Of a DNA stretch of 64,000 nucleotides, positions 11,740 to 21,465 are shown piece after piece. The notes under the pieces are model-generated. The model saw only the letters and a list, made by a program, of their open reading frames with translations. It was not told the DNA's origin and searched no databases. The stretch is taken from the NCBI RefSeq assembly GCF_001411555.2, contig NC_049902.1, positions 10,175,985-10,239,984 on the forward strand, given 5' to 3'. The position numbers were made by a program, and so were the translations under genes. The first letter of the stretch is position 1; each line of letters begins with the position of its first letter. This DNA is from Juglans regia (lineage: Eukaryota > Streptophyta > Magnoliopsida > Fagales > Juglandaceae).

Positions 11740-12440
11740 AAGTGTAATGTTGGCTCCTATGTCATATGTGCATAAGAAATGGGGCTGAAATGAATAAGAG
11801 TTGATGGACTTTTCAGTTTGTAAATCTGAATATGTGATTTAGAAGTTATTATTGTGAATTTGTGATACCTTAAAAGTTAGAATTATTTACCTATTTTTGT
11901 TTTTAGCTATATTTTGGCAAGTGATGAATCATTGATTTATTTGCAATAAGAATGTTGTGAATAAACAATGCTATGTAATGTGCTGTTGTGCATCAGAGTG
12001 GCTCAAGTGAATAAGAGTTGGAGGACTTTTTTCTACCATTTATTTAGTTTGTTTTCCTAGTTGATGTTATAATTAGTGTTCTACCATTTGAAATTGTAAT
12101 TTATTGTTATACCTTAGAAGTTGGAATTATGTACCTATTTGTAACTATATTGTGGCAAGTGATGAATCATTGATTTATTTGCAAAAAGATGTTGTTTAAG
12201 CAATGCTATGTCATGTGCTGTTGACTGTTGTGCATCAGAAATGGGGCTGATTTGGCTGAAGTCATGAATAAGGGTTGAAGAATATTCTTCTACCCATTTT
12301 TTTAGTTTGTTTTCTTAGTTGATGCTATAATTAGTAATCTACCATTTGAAATTTTAATTTATCGTCATGCTTTAGAAGTCGGAATTATTTAGCAATTTGT
12401 AAGTTTGTAACTATATTGATTATTGTGAATGTTCTGTATG
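11740..12440. repeat. Tandem repeat in the hAT 3' region, period about 236-250 bp
   Basis: Three successive copies share caagtgatgaatcattgatt (about 11920 and 12156), gctatgtaatgtgctgttg...gcatcaga (about 11970 and 12206), a gaataagagttg phrase, and gtttgttttcctagttgatg...ataattag. A fourth, weaker piece (gaatcaatgatttatttgcaa) lies near 12610. It is downstream of the transposase and shows no coding potential. Confidence 0.75.
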
Positions 12441-12961
12441 GTCAATCTTTTCACAGGAAGTAAACGATTAGAAAAAAAGTATTCTCAATCAAATGAATCC
12501 AAATCAACCTTTGGATTAAAGTTGAAAAGATTCTATGTAGAAAAGAAAAGATGAAAGGTTGTCATTAGCAGCATTGGTTTCTCAATACTTTCAAAAATAT
12601 AGCAGATTCTGAATCAATGATTTATTTGCAATAAATATGTTATATAAGTAGTGTATAGTGCAATCTAATATTTATTAATACAATTCTAGTTAAAATCTAT
12701 TAAGAGAGATAATCTTATTTATGCATCATATTTAACTCAAGCTCGAGCAAGTAGTTCAAGCTCGTATAAGCTTGTTTATTTTTGGTATTCGAGTTCGAGT
12801 CGAGCTTGATCTTAATATATGTTACGCGAGTCGAGTTCGATCAGAAATCTCTAATACTTTCAAGCTCGAGTCGAGTTCGAGTATATATATATGCTAATCG
12901 AGCTCGTGACCCCTAGTTCGAATTCAATTCGACTCGGTTTGTTTGCAGCCCTAGCGCTGAT

Positions 12962-13341
12962 CACCCCTGGTAGACTCTGATGCTTAAGTCAGTAACAATA
13001 TAAATATAAGTGTATATAAAATGAAGATGAAAATGTTTGTTACCTCTAGTAGGTTATTTATAGAAGGATGTGGCGTGATAACGACTAACGCTAATCACCA
13101 ATCCCATGTGCGCATCCTTCATGATCCCTTATTAAATGGAGAAGATGCCTCTTGTTTTGTAGGAGTTATCTCACTTAAGATGATCGTATCCAATTGTAGG
13201 TTCTATCTCCAACTCTTTGTGAGTTATCTGTCACATGGTTGTGGTTACGGGCTCTCTAATCGTGGGCCCCCTAATCCTAAGCATTGGGCTAACTTTCTTA
13301 GTGATGGGCTCGAAGCCCAGGGGATCCAAATGTCCACTTCA
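12962..13341 (-). repeat. Left (3') LTR, inner part
   Basis: Continues the LTR cut by the hAT. Long stretches match 21081-21460, for example gactctgatgcttaagtcag, gatgaaaatgtttgttacct and ctaatcctaagcattgggct. It ends ...cttca. Next to it on the inside is gttaccccgcta, a pyrimidine tract on this strand that is the expected polypurine tract of the minus-strand element. Confidence 0.9.
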
Positions 13342-13790
13342 GTTACCCCGCTAATTTCCTTTGTGCTGGTACATGGAAAATTAAACTTTTGATTTTTCAT
13401 ACTCACTGCCTACCCCGCTAATTAAAGAGCATGCGTTTGTACTTTTGCCTCACCTGGGTATGGCCTATGCTAGTTTTTATGTTCAAGCCCATACCATTTC
13501 TTCTTTGAAAAGACATGGTTTATGTCAGTCGTAACTGTTCCTGCTAATTTAATGGTTTTTAAAAGAAATGGCAACCGTCGGCGCAGCCAACCTTTCGAAT
13601 TCCCAAGAACCCTCATGATTACTTTCCCAAATTTTCCTTAATCCGTTCACTTCTGCCCATGCTTCCTCTTCCCACTTTTTCTTCTTCTCTGTTCATACTT
13701 TCTTTCCCCGTCTTCTTTGCACTTTTCTGTCCGTGCTTCATTCGCATCCACTTCTTCTCTTTCCTTCATGTCATTCTCAAGAATTTCTCA

Positions 13791-15252
13791 ATGGCCAGCC
13801 GTGGTTCTGCGAAAGCCTCCCCCCTATCAAAAGGTGAGTCCTCCCTCGCTCAAAACCCTGCGTCATTCAACAGATATTCATGGCATTCGGTCTTGAACGT
13901 GGTTGACCTCGTTGATTTGAGTGACTTTTTCTGTATCCCTGAATTAGTGGACATGACCATTCCAGAAGCGGGATGCGTCGACAGAGAGGGCGATGCAGGA
14001 CATGTGGCTCTCACGGTCTATGCCCTAGCTAACAGGTTGCACCTCCCATTTATTCTCCGTATTCGCGATGTGTTATTCTTTTTGAAGCTTGCTCCTACCT
14101 AGCTTCACAGCAAGGCGTGGCAAGTGTTGATGTGTGCATGTGTGGTTTTTTGCTGGGTGTTAGAGCCTCTCGGCGAGAAGTACCCAAACTTGACGACGAA
14201 AGAATTTCTTTCCTTTTATAGTGTGGTGTCTTTGCTTGGGAACATCTATAGTTTTCGTATCCATGGGCAACGCCTGGCGGCCTTCGAATGACGATATGAT
14301 CAACGCTAAACATTAGACAAGTAAGTTCTTCTTTATCTCTAGTAAAGGTTGGGAATACCCCGCCGATGAAATGCATGTGAAAGATTATGCTGTGAGGGCC
14401 ATTTTGGGGCGTCTCCTCAATGACAAAAGTCAGTTGTTAGAGTTGACTTGCAGTCAGCGTTCCCGTATTGACCTCATTCATGAATGGGTTAAGGAGCATG
14501 ACCGTGACGGTCTATGGTCAGATGACCTCCTTTCTCCTGCTAGCATAGATCGGTTTCTTATGGTGCCTAGTCGTGCCCACGTTAGGGGGGCCAAACTCAA
14601 ATCAGTTCCCCTCCCCATGAAAAAGGAGTGCCCCTCAAACTTGGGGGGCCAAAAGTGAAGCATCCCCGTGTCGAGGGCCCGAAATCTGGTGATGTTTCTG
14701 ACCCCATTGTGGAGGTCACGCTGGCTGCTTCCCTGATGTAACTGTTCTTGGGAAGGTCAGTTGATTGCTTCCCCTGTTAGGGCCCCTTTGCCAGTGAGCC
14801 CAAGTCTTAATGACCTGGGCGCCTTGATCAATTAGGCCATTGAAAACCTTTCGTTGGCTTATGAGTTAGAGCTGCCCTCAGGGGGTGACTTGCGAGGACC
14901 CCTTTCCTTGAATTTCCTGTCGTTTCTGCTATTGTTCCCTCGCCTGTTGATGTGAGTGACTTGAGAGACCTATATGCTGCCTTTTCCTTGGGTGTGTCAG
15001 GGAGGAATGCTTGATGTTTCTGCCCCTGTTGCTGGTGGAGTTGCAATTAAGGCTGAAGGCGGGGACGCGTCCTCCCACTCTTTACCTACTACTACTTCCG
15101 ACGATGAGACCCCGCCTACAGATCAAGATAGGGTGTCCATTCCCTCGCCAAACCCTTCATCGTTTAGTGGGGACAAGAGCGCCACTCCTCGTGAATGTGA
15201 GGTTTTGGCGAGCAGCCATGACCTTATCAGAGATGGCGCCTCTGAGAAATAG
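13791..15252 (+). pseudogene. Antisense extra ORF of a Tat-type gypsy element
   Basis: Runs opposite to gag-pol, downstream of integrase. The frame opens MASRGSAKASPLSKGESS and continues through WHSVLNVVDLVDLSDFFCIP, GHVALTVYALANRLHLPFIL and, past a stop at 14100, LEPLGEKYPNLTTKEFLSFY and SVVSLLGNIYSFR. A second part (14371-14658) has VRAILGRLLNDKSQLLELT, then a serine/proline-rich region to 15252. This matches the 'putative gypsy type transposon' / plant-mobile-domain-like proteins I recall from Tat elements; the biochemical role is unknown. Several in-frame stops and shifts (14100, 14290-14370, 14656) mark it as dead. Confidence 0.7.
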
Positions 15253-15639
15253 GTGGTTGAAAAGACGGGCCCCCAATGTGATGAGCTAGTAGGTGAACAG
15301 ATTTACGCCCAGTGTGATGGTGGTCCCTCCAGGGGAGAGTTTGTGCTCGAGCTTTAGGCCCTCGTGATCCCGAAACTGAGTTTAGGGTGGCCAGCGTGGG
15401 TTGAAACTAATGTAGTGGGGGGCGCCAATTGGGTGGTGGATGCTGGCCCTCGCTGCTCCTGATCCCATGTGGGGTGCCTGTTTTCTTTTTTGCTTGTGCT
15501 TATTTTGGTTAATACATTGCTTGCGCAGAGTGTGGATGCTTCAACATCTTGGATAGTGTATGAAATGGCCTATTTTCTTTTTTGCTTGTGCTTATTTTGG
15601 TTAATCCATTGCTGTCTTTAAGCTGGTATGATCCTGGGT

Positions 15640-16720
15640 GGTTGGTAGCTATCACTACGTAGGGACCTTCCCAACGCGGACTGAGCTTCCCTTTATCCTA
15701 AGCGGTGACCCCTGCTTCTCTAAAGACCAAGTCGCCGAGCTTAAATGACCTTGGTTTGACTCGTTTGTTGAAGTATTGATTGGCCTTTCTCTTGTTGAGG
15801 ATGTTCTGGACCTCTGCTTCCTTTCTCAAGAGCCTGATCGTTCTCTGCCTGGTGAAAGTGGCTGGTCTAGTATGTGGGCAAACCGGCTTCTATGGGGGCG
15901 ACCGCTTCACTCCTAAACCCCAAAGAACCTGGTCGTTCTCCTCCTGATGAAAGTGGCTGGTCTAGAATGTGGGCCAACCGACTTCTGTGGGGGCGACCGC
16001 TTCACTCCCAAATGCCAAAGTGAAAGGCATCTCCCATGTTGGGGTCTTTACTGAGGTTATGTAGGCCCACAAGACTCCTGGCGACTCCTCTACCCACTCA
16101 CCCTTCCGGTCACCTAGTTTCTTTTTGAAGATCTCGAGTAGGGATTTGTTTGTTGACTCTGCTTGTCCGTTTGCCTGAGAGTGCCCTAGTAATGAGTATT
16201 TTACCTTTATCCCAAGTTCCTGGCACAACGCTCTGTAATGCTCAGAATCGAACTGCTTCCCGTTGTTTGAAATTATAGTGTTGGGGATCCCAAATCTTCA
16301 CACGATGTTCTTCCATAAAAATCTGGTTATGGTTTTAGTCGTTATGGTGGTTAGGGCATCTGCTTCCGCCCACTTTGTAAATTAGTCTATTGCTACTATC
16401 ATGTGTTTTACTCCACCCTTTCCAGGTGGGAATGGTTCGACCAAGTCAATCCCCCTATGGGCAAAGGGCCATAGAGAGGTAGTGGAGAACAATTTTTCTG
16501 GTAGGCAGTGTGGAACTAGGGCGTATGTCTGGCATTGAGTGCATCTTTTGGCAAACTGTTTGGCATTTCTAAGGGCGTTGGGCCAATAGTACCCTGTCCT
16601 TAAGGCTTTCCTTACTAATGCTTTCCCACCCTCATGGTTACTGCAGATGCCCTTGTGCTTCCTCTGATTTCCTCTTAATCTTCCTTGCCCCTTCCTTCCT
16701 TTTGAGGAGCTTCCTTATCT
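15640..16720 (-). pseudogene. Gypsy integrase
   Basis: The clearest part (15962-16228) reads CQELGIKVKYSLLGHSQANG, QAESTNKSLLEIFKKKLGD and WAYITSVKTPTWEMPFTLAFG. This is the C-terminal half of the rve catalytic core including the last acidic residue (QAE), followed by GSEAVAPTEVG. Farther on (about 15640-15780) come KRKANQYFNKRVKPRSFKLGDLV and GKLSPRWEGPYVV, the C-terminal GPY/F module of gypsy integrases. Codons for the HHCC finger and first aspartates lie at 16230-16700 with broken frames. An internal 95-bp duplication adds a further frameshift. Confidence 0.85.
15833..16022. repeat. 95-bp tandem duplication inside integrase
   Basis: 15833-15927 and 15928-16022 are direct copies: cctgatcgttct / cctggtcgttct, then gaaagtggctggtctag, ggcttct / gacttct, and gggggcgaccgcttcactcc. 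The period of 95 is not a multiple of three, so the duplication itself shifts the integrase frame. Confidence 0.88.
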
Positions 16721-16739
16721 CCAAATAATCTTCTATTTT

Positions 16740-17330
16740 GTTGGCCCATTCTGGAGTCCCGGGTTCCACCTGTGCTACCGCGATCCCAACGGCTGGTACT
16801 TCGATCAGCCAACTCTGTACTTCCCATGGAAACTTCCTTAAGCTTATCCCCTTTAGTGGCGTAGGCCCTTGTTACCTAATTCACCACTTTCTGGGAATTA
16901 GCTTTTACTTCTACCTGTTTGGTGCATAGTGCCTTGGCGGTGGACAATCTTGCAACTAAGGCCTCGTACTCTGCCTCATTATTGGTGGTCCTAAAGGTGA
17001 GTGTTGCTATGTAATAATGTTCTTGACTTGCTTTTGTGACGATATGTACCCCTATGCCGCCCCCTAATCGGCATGTTGACCTATCGACAAAGACTATCCA
17101 GGGTCGGCCTAGAGGGGGTGCCGTGATCTCTACTGGGAACCCGTTGAGCTCGGCTACAAAATCTACGAGGGCCTGGCCCTTAACTGTGTTTCTAGGCGCA
17201 TAGCTAATTTTGAACTTGCTGAGCTCTATTGACCACACGACCATACACCCAGAGGAGTCCAGTTCTTGTAGTACTCTCCCGAGAAGGATTTCTGTTAATA
17301 CCTTTATGGGGTGGGCTTAGAAGTACGGTC
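16740..17330 (-). pseudogene. Gypsy RNase H domain
   Basis: Contains HPIKVLTEILLGRVLQELDS and VVWSIELSKFKISYAPR (end of the RT connection), then KGQALVDFVAEL. The RNase H core follows as PWIVFVDRSTCRLGGGIGV with the first catalytic aspartate, and TNNEAEYEALVARL with the glutamate. This is the usual order between RT and integrase. Usual family wording is VDGSS/A; here it is VDRST. The fourth acidic site falls in the poorer region before 16876. Confidence 0.85.
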
Positions 17331-17616
17331 GTAGTCTTTTGGCGGGTACTACTAATGCAAACACCAGCATCTCCATTCGCGGGTATCTAACTTCAGCACC
17401 CCGTAGGGCGCGACTTGTGTAATATACGAGTGCTTAATTTCCTTTTTCTTCCTTTACTACGACAATGGATACGGCTTAGGGGGATACTGCCAAGTACACA
17501 TACAAAATATCCCCTTGGTTGGGCTGCTTCAATAAAGGTGGGTTGGTCAAGTACTTTTTCAGTTCCTCAAAGGCTTGGTCACACTCTTTATTCCAAGGGT
17601 GTACCTATCTTAGAAC

Positions 17617-18520
17617 TCAAAAAAAGGGAAGACATTTGTCCGTGGATCTCAACACAAACCTGTTCAAGGCTGCTATTTTTCCTGCTAGGCGTTGGGTGTC
17701 GTTGATGGTTTGGGGCGGCGCCATCTTTAAAATTGCTTCTATCTTCTTAGTGTTGGCTTTAATTCCTCTTTGTGAGACTATAAACCCCAGGAACTTGCCT
17801 GAGTTCACTCTGAATGCGTATTTGGCTGGGTTCAACTTCATCTTGTATTTTCGTAACACTGCAAAGGACTTCTTAAGATCTGTTAAGTTTTGGGCGGCTT
17901 CTTTACTTTTCACTAGTAGTTCATTGACGTACACCTCCATAGTCTTCCCAATCTGGTGCTTGAATATCCGATTAACTAGCCTTTGATATGTTGCCCCAGC
18001 ATTCTTCAGCCCGAAAGGCATTACTCGATAGCAGTAGAGTCTTCTGTCAGTTATGAATGTCGTCCTCTCCTTATCCACCTTAGTCATCCTGATTTGGTTG
18101 TACCCGAAGTAGGCATTCATGAAGCTCAAGAATTTATGCTCGACCGTTGGGTCCACGATGACATCAATCCGAGAAAGTGGGAAACTGTCTTTGGGACAAA
18201 CTTTATTGAGGTCGGTGAAATCCACGCACATCCTACATTTGCCATTGTCTTTTTTGACTAGCACTACGTTGGATAGTCATTTAGGGTAGTGTGCCTCTCG
18301 TATGAAACTCGCCGCTAAGAGTTTATCAATCTCCTCAGCTTTGGTCGTGCACTTCTCTGTGCTGGACGACCTCCTCTTCTGCCGAACTTTCTTCTTAGCC
18401 TCTAGATTAACATAGAGGTTGTGCCCTATAATTGAATTATCGATCCTAGACATATCTTCATGGCTGCAAGCAAATACATCTCTATGTTCAATCAACAACT
18501 GCTTTAGGACCTCTCAGTAC
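17617..18520 (-). pseudogene. Gypsy reverse transcriptase
   Basis: Preceded by HRDVFACSHEDMSRIDNSII and KKVRQKRRSSSTEKC (18277-18498), typical of Tat/Ogre pol before the RT fingers. One stop at about 18277 separates it from VVLVKKDNGKCRMCVDFTDL, NKVCPKDSFPLSRIDVIVD, FLSFMNAYFGYNQIRM, YCYRVMPFGLKNAGATYQR and the active-site strand MEVYVNELLVKSK. The two catalytic aspartates expected in YVDD are replaced by Asn-Glu (codons at 17920-17925), so the enzyme would be inactive even with an open frame. It ends with GFIVSQRGIKANTKKIEAIL. Confidence 0.92.
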
Positions 18521-18689
18521 TCTGGTGGTAGTTTCGTACCCACCCTTGTTGTGGCGGCTGGGCGGTCTGGGTGTAGCTGTACTATCTCTAAAGGTTCGTT
18601 AGCTTTGACTTGTAGCAAATTGCTTTCATCCCTAGTCTCCATGTCTAGTTTCTTGTTTACTGGAGGTGGTGGCAATGGGCACTCCCTCG

Positions 18690-18999
18690 CACTGTTTTGG
18701 ATCTCGTACCGTACAGGCCGCTGGGCCGGTATAGGTTCCACATAAGTTTCTTACTGGCCGTACTGGCCTCAATTTCAGCATTCAATTTTTTATTTTTTTT
18801 TTCATTTTTTCAAACTACAAGCTTTTTTTTTTTACCCCCAATTCAGACTAGGCTATTTATAATATATATATATGTATTTATATATAATTTATTCATATAT
18901 CGACTATCCCGAAAATATACACGAAACGGTACCGGTATCGAAATATTTTGTACCAGTGCCTTGACCGGTATGGCTTCTAGTACGATATTCAAAACATTG
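18690..18999. mobile_element. hAT-type MITE nested in gypsy pol
   Basis: Inverted ends cactgttttggatctcgtac and the complement of gtacgatattcaaaacattg, inside the perfect 8-bp duplication ctccctcg (18682-18689 and 19000-19007). It is 310 bp, T-rich in the middle, with no coding potential. It separates the protease from the RT of the host retrotransposon. Length of the target duplication points to a hAT source. Confidence 0.9.
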
Positions 19000-19086
19000 C
19001 TCCCTCGAGCTACCTACCACACATATTGCTTGTGCTTTTGTCTTCAATTCTTGGACATAACACTCTTAAGCCAATATCTGCTCACC

Positions 19087-19566
19087 TCAAACTTCGCCGA
19101 CTCCCGCTTCTATTGGGAATTTTATTTTAAAGTGGTATGTGGAGGTAACCACCTTTAAGTTATTGAGGGTTGGGCGTCCTAATATGGCGTTGTAGGATGA
19201 CGAAACCTTGACCACTAAGAAGTTTTTCATGCTAGTGACTGTGTGGGCGCTTTGCCTTGCTGTTACCAAAAGCATGATGGCGCCGATAGGTTGAATGGCT
19301 TCTTCTGAGAATCCTTTCAATGGAGTAGGTGATGGTTGCAGCTTGTCGGTACTGATCCCCATTCTAGTGAACGCATCCCAGAAAAAGGATGTAGGCAGAG
19401 CTCCCATTGTCGACTAAGACTTGTCTGGTCGTGTAGTTGGCTATCAGTAGTGTAACAACCAACGCATCGTCATGGGGGTACAAAACCCCCTCGCGATCCT
19501 CGATCCCAAACGAGATGGTCAGGGTTGCCTCTGTCTTGGGGTATTTATATGGCTTTTCTGCCATGT
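19087..19566 (-). pseudogene. Gypsy aspartic protease
   Basis: TISFGIEDREGVLYPHDDAL, VVTLLIANYTTRQVLVDNGS and SAYILF give the retropepsin active-site strand VDNGSSA. After a frameshift at about 19385 come FTRMGISTDKLQPSPTPLKGF, the flap region with IGAI, then SYNAILGRPTLNNLKVVTST, whose ILGRP is the conserved C-terminal strand. It is about 155 codons, normal for the domain, but broken. It lies between gag and the MITE/RT. Confidence 0.88.
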
Positions 19567-19799
19567 ATACCTCGTGATACCTTGCCCTGCAGGTATGGGA
19601 TTTCCTTCTAGATGCTGTGGCGGCGCCCCTAGCGAATCTGCATGCTATCGTGTGGATTTCACCTAGGGGCCTGTTGGTTTTTCATGGGTCGTGGAAAGTT
19701 ATTTCTTCTATGCCCCTCTTGTTTCTAGTGTTCAGGGCTTCTGCCTCGTCTGTGCTCTCTTTCACAATTCTCTTCCCTCTGCGGCTTGATGTAATCAGC

Positions 19800-20930
19800 T
19801 AGCATCCTTTCTAGTTCCCACTTCCAGACATTTCTTCGACCCGCTTCTCAAGGTGATGCAATCCTCAGTCCAATGGAAGTAGCTTTGGTGATACGTGCAA
19901 TGGTGTTGGCCTCTGCCGGGCGAGAGTTCTTCCTTCCTTGCAATCATACTATTCTCCTATACGTTGTGGCTGTTATGGATCAGTCAGTGCCCTTGGTCTT
20001 GGTGACTGGTGTATCAGTCATGTTTGTCATCTTGGTGGCCTCATCTGTTTGCTCTTTTGTCTTTATCTTTAGAATTGTTCTAGTTTATATTCTCCAGTTT
20101 TGCCTCTTGCTTTCACGATTCTAGTAGATCCTGCAGTGTGTCCTCTGCGTTAACGAAATCATCTGCTCGGTTCATGAATTCCCTTAATGTAGACAAAGTT
20201 CTTCTAGCCAGATCATCCATGAATGGGCTTTCAGAGCCAAACTCCTCCCAAAAGTGTGGCCAAGGTGATATTTTCATCCTGATCGCCTATGGTGAGCCTC
20301 TCTTTATTGAAGCACGTCAAATAAGTCTTCGGGTTCTCCCCTTCTTTATGTTGTATGGTTAGCAGATAAGCGGTTGGCTTGTGGCGCCCTTTGCTCGCCT
20401 TAAACTACGTTAGAAACTGCTTAGCAAGCTCCTCAAAACTGCCGACGGATCCAGGGTGTAGGGTCCCAAACCAATCTCATGCTATTCCTTTCAATGTTAA
20501 TGGGAAGGCGTGACAAGCCACCTTCCCGAGGAAGCCGTGGACACCTTAAACATAGACGGTAGAGGAACTACCATGACCTCCTTGTTGTAAGGGAGGTCTG
20601 TGCATGTGAGGAGCTGCTCCACGGAAGAGGAACCACCCATCCACTTCGCCATCTCCTTATATTTTATCCACCAAACTGTGCAACTCATCATGCATTTTTT
20701 TCTTTTCTATTTCTTCACTATTAACCCCCTCCGCGCTATGTGCATCTCCTTCAGGTTGCCCGTTCTGGGCTGGGGGATTATCCCTCTATCACTTTAATTT
20801 CTTGTTCTCTTTTTGCAGTTGTTCAATGATTGCCATTACTTGTTTCAGTCTTTCCTCCTTTTCTGGTAACCTTACTTCTACTTTTGTCATGCTCATTCCT
20901 AGATCCCAGTCGACATGTGATCACGTGACG
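19800..20930 (-). pseudogene. Gypsy gag (retrotransposon capsid)
   Basis: Minus-strand pieces include KWMGGSSSVEQLLTCTDLPY and NKEVMVVPLPSMFKVSTASS (20497-20691), and STLREFMNRADDFVNAEDTL with QDLLES (about 20125-20205). This is the usual retrotrans_gag C-terminal wording 'L..F..RA..FINAEDT'. Several stops and frameshifts lie between them. The region near 19800-20000 should hold the linker and zinc knuckle, which I could not resolve. The gene starts shortly downstream of the PBS at 20966. Confidence 0.75.
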
Positions 20931-20965
20931 GTTGACATGTAAAAAGCACGTTCAAGTTTGTGAAT

Positions 20966-20983
20966 ATCCCACAGATGACACCA
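20966..20983 (-). other. Primer-binding site of the gypsy element
   Basis: On the minus strand tggtgtcatctgtgggat directly follows the LTR end. It is close to the TGGCGCC-TCTGTGGGA signature I recall for Tat-type elements, with three changes in the first ten bases. Confidence 0.6.
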
Positions 20984-21037
20984 CTGTAAAGGATGTGTTT
21001 CACACTACACCACTGTAAAGGATGTGTTTCACACTAC
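20980..21037. repeat. 29-bp tandem duplication across the PBS/LTR border
   Basis: accactgtaaaggatgtgtt occurs at 20980 and again at 21009. Removing one copy makes this LTR exactly as long as the other (447 bp), so the second copy marks the true LTR edge (21014). Confidence 0.8.
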
Positions 21038-21460
21038 CAACCTTTCGGATATCCTGCAGTAATGAAGAGACGACATTGATCGCCCTGGGTAAACTCTGAT
21101 GCTTAAGTCAGTAATAGTATAAAGATATGTGTATGTAAAATGAAGATGAAAATGTTTGTTACCTCTAGTAGGTTATTTATATAAGGATGTGGCGTGATGG
21201 CGACTAACTCTAAGCACTAGTCCCGTATATCCATCCTTCATGATCCCTTATTAAATAGAGAAGATACCTCCTGTTTTGTAGGCGTTATCTCACTTAAGAT
21301 GATCATATCCAACTATGGGTTCTATCTCCAATTCTTTGGGAGTTATCTGTCACATGGTTGTGGTTATGGAACCTCTGATTGTGAAGCTCCTAATCCTAAG
21401 CATTGGGCTAACTTTCTTAGTGATGGGCCCAAAGCCCAGGGGATCCAAATGTCCCCTCCA
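21014..21460 (-). repeat. Right (5') LTR
   Basis: Begins tgtaaaggatg and ends gtcccctcca, followed by the target duplication gtaac (21461-21465). It is collinear with 5241-5307 plus 12962-13341. Scattered substitutions between the two LTRs indicate an old insertion. In minus-strand sense the LTR starts TGGAGGGGACATTTGG. Confidence 0.9.
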
Positions 21461-21465
21461 GTAAC

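Larger units (their letters stand above)
5308..12953 (+). mobile_element. hAT DNA transposon inserted in the gypsy LTR
   Basis: Ends are inverted: taggactgcaaacgaac at the left and its near complement (gtttgtttgcagcccta) at the right. The 8-bp duplication gcactgat (5300-5307) / gcgctgat (12954-12961), with one mismatch, flanks it. Joining the flanks restores a continuous LTR when compared with the other LTR at 21.08 kb. Both ends carry subterminal repeats of agctcgagt/ctcgtataa type (5330-5530 and 12735-12945), as in Ac-like hATs. A broken transposase lies at 8774-10878. The long 5' part (5.5-8.7 kb) is non-coding and AT-rich. Confidence 0.93.
5241..21460 (-). mobile_element. Ty3/gypsy retrotransposon, Tat-like, complete but dead, with nested insertions
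   Basis: Boundaries are clear: both LTRs run TGTAAAGG...to CA, are 447 bp each without inserts, and are flanked by the 5-bp duplication gtaac (5236-5240 and 21461-21465). Read on the minus strand the order is LTR, PBS, gag, protease, RT, RNase H, integrase, then a 2.3-kb tail with an ORF in the opposite direction, then LTR. This order and the antisense ORF are known from the Tat lineage. A 7646-bp hAT sits in the left LTR and a 310-bp MITE sits between protease and RT. Without them the element would be about 8.3 kb. All reading frames are broken. Confidence 0.92.

Noticed and set aside
11740..12440. Tandem repeats considered as a CRISPR-like array
   Set aside because: Units are about 240 bp with no short conserved repeat and variable spacer pattern, and the DNA is plant nuclear.
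17415..18261. Plus-strand frames of 92-155 codons opposite the RT
   Set aside because: Shadows of the gypsy RT on the minus strand; unlike the 13.8-15.3 kb frame they have no family match.
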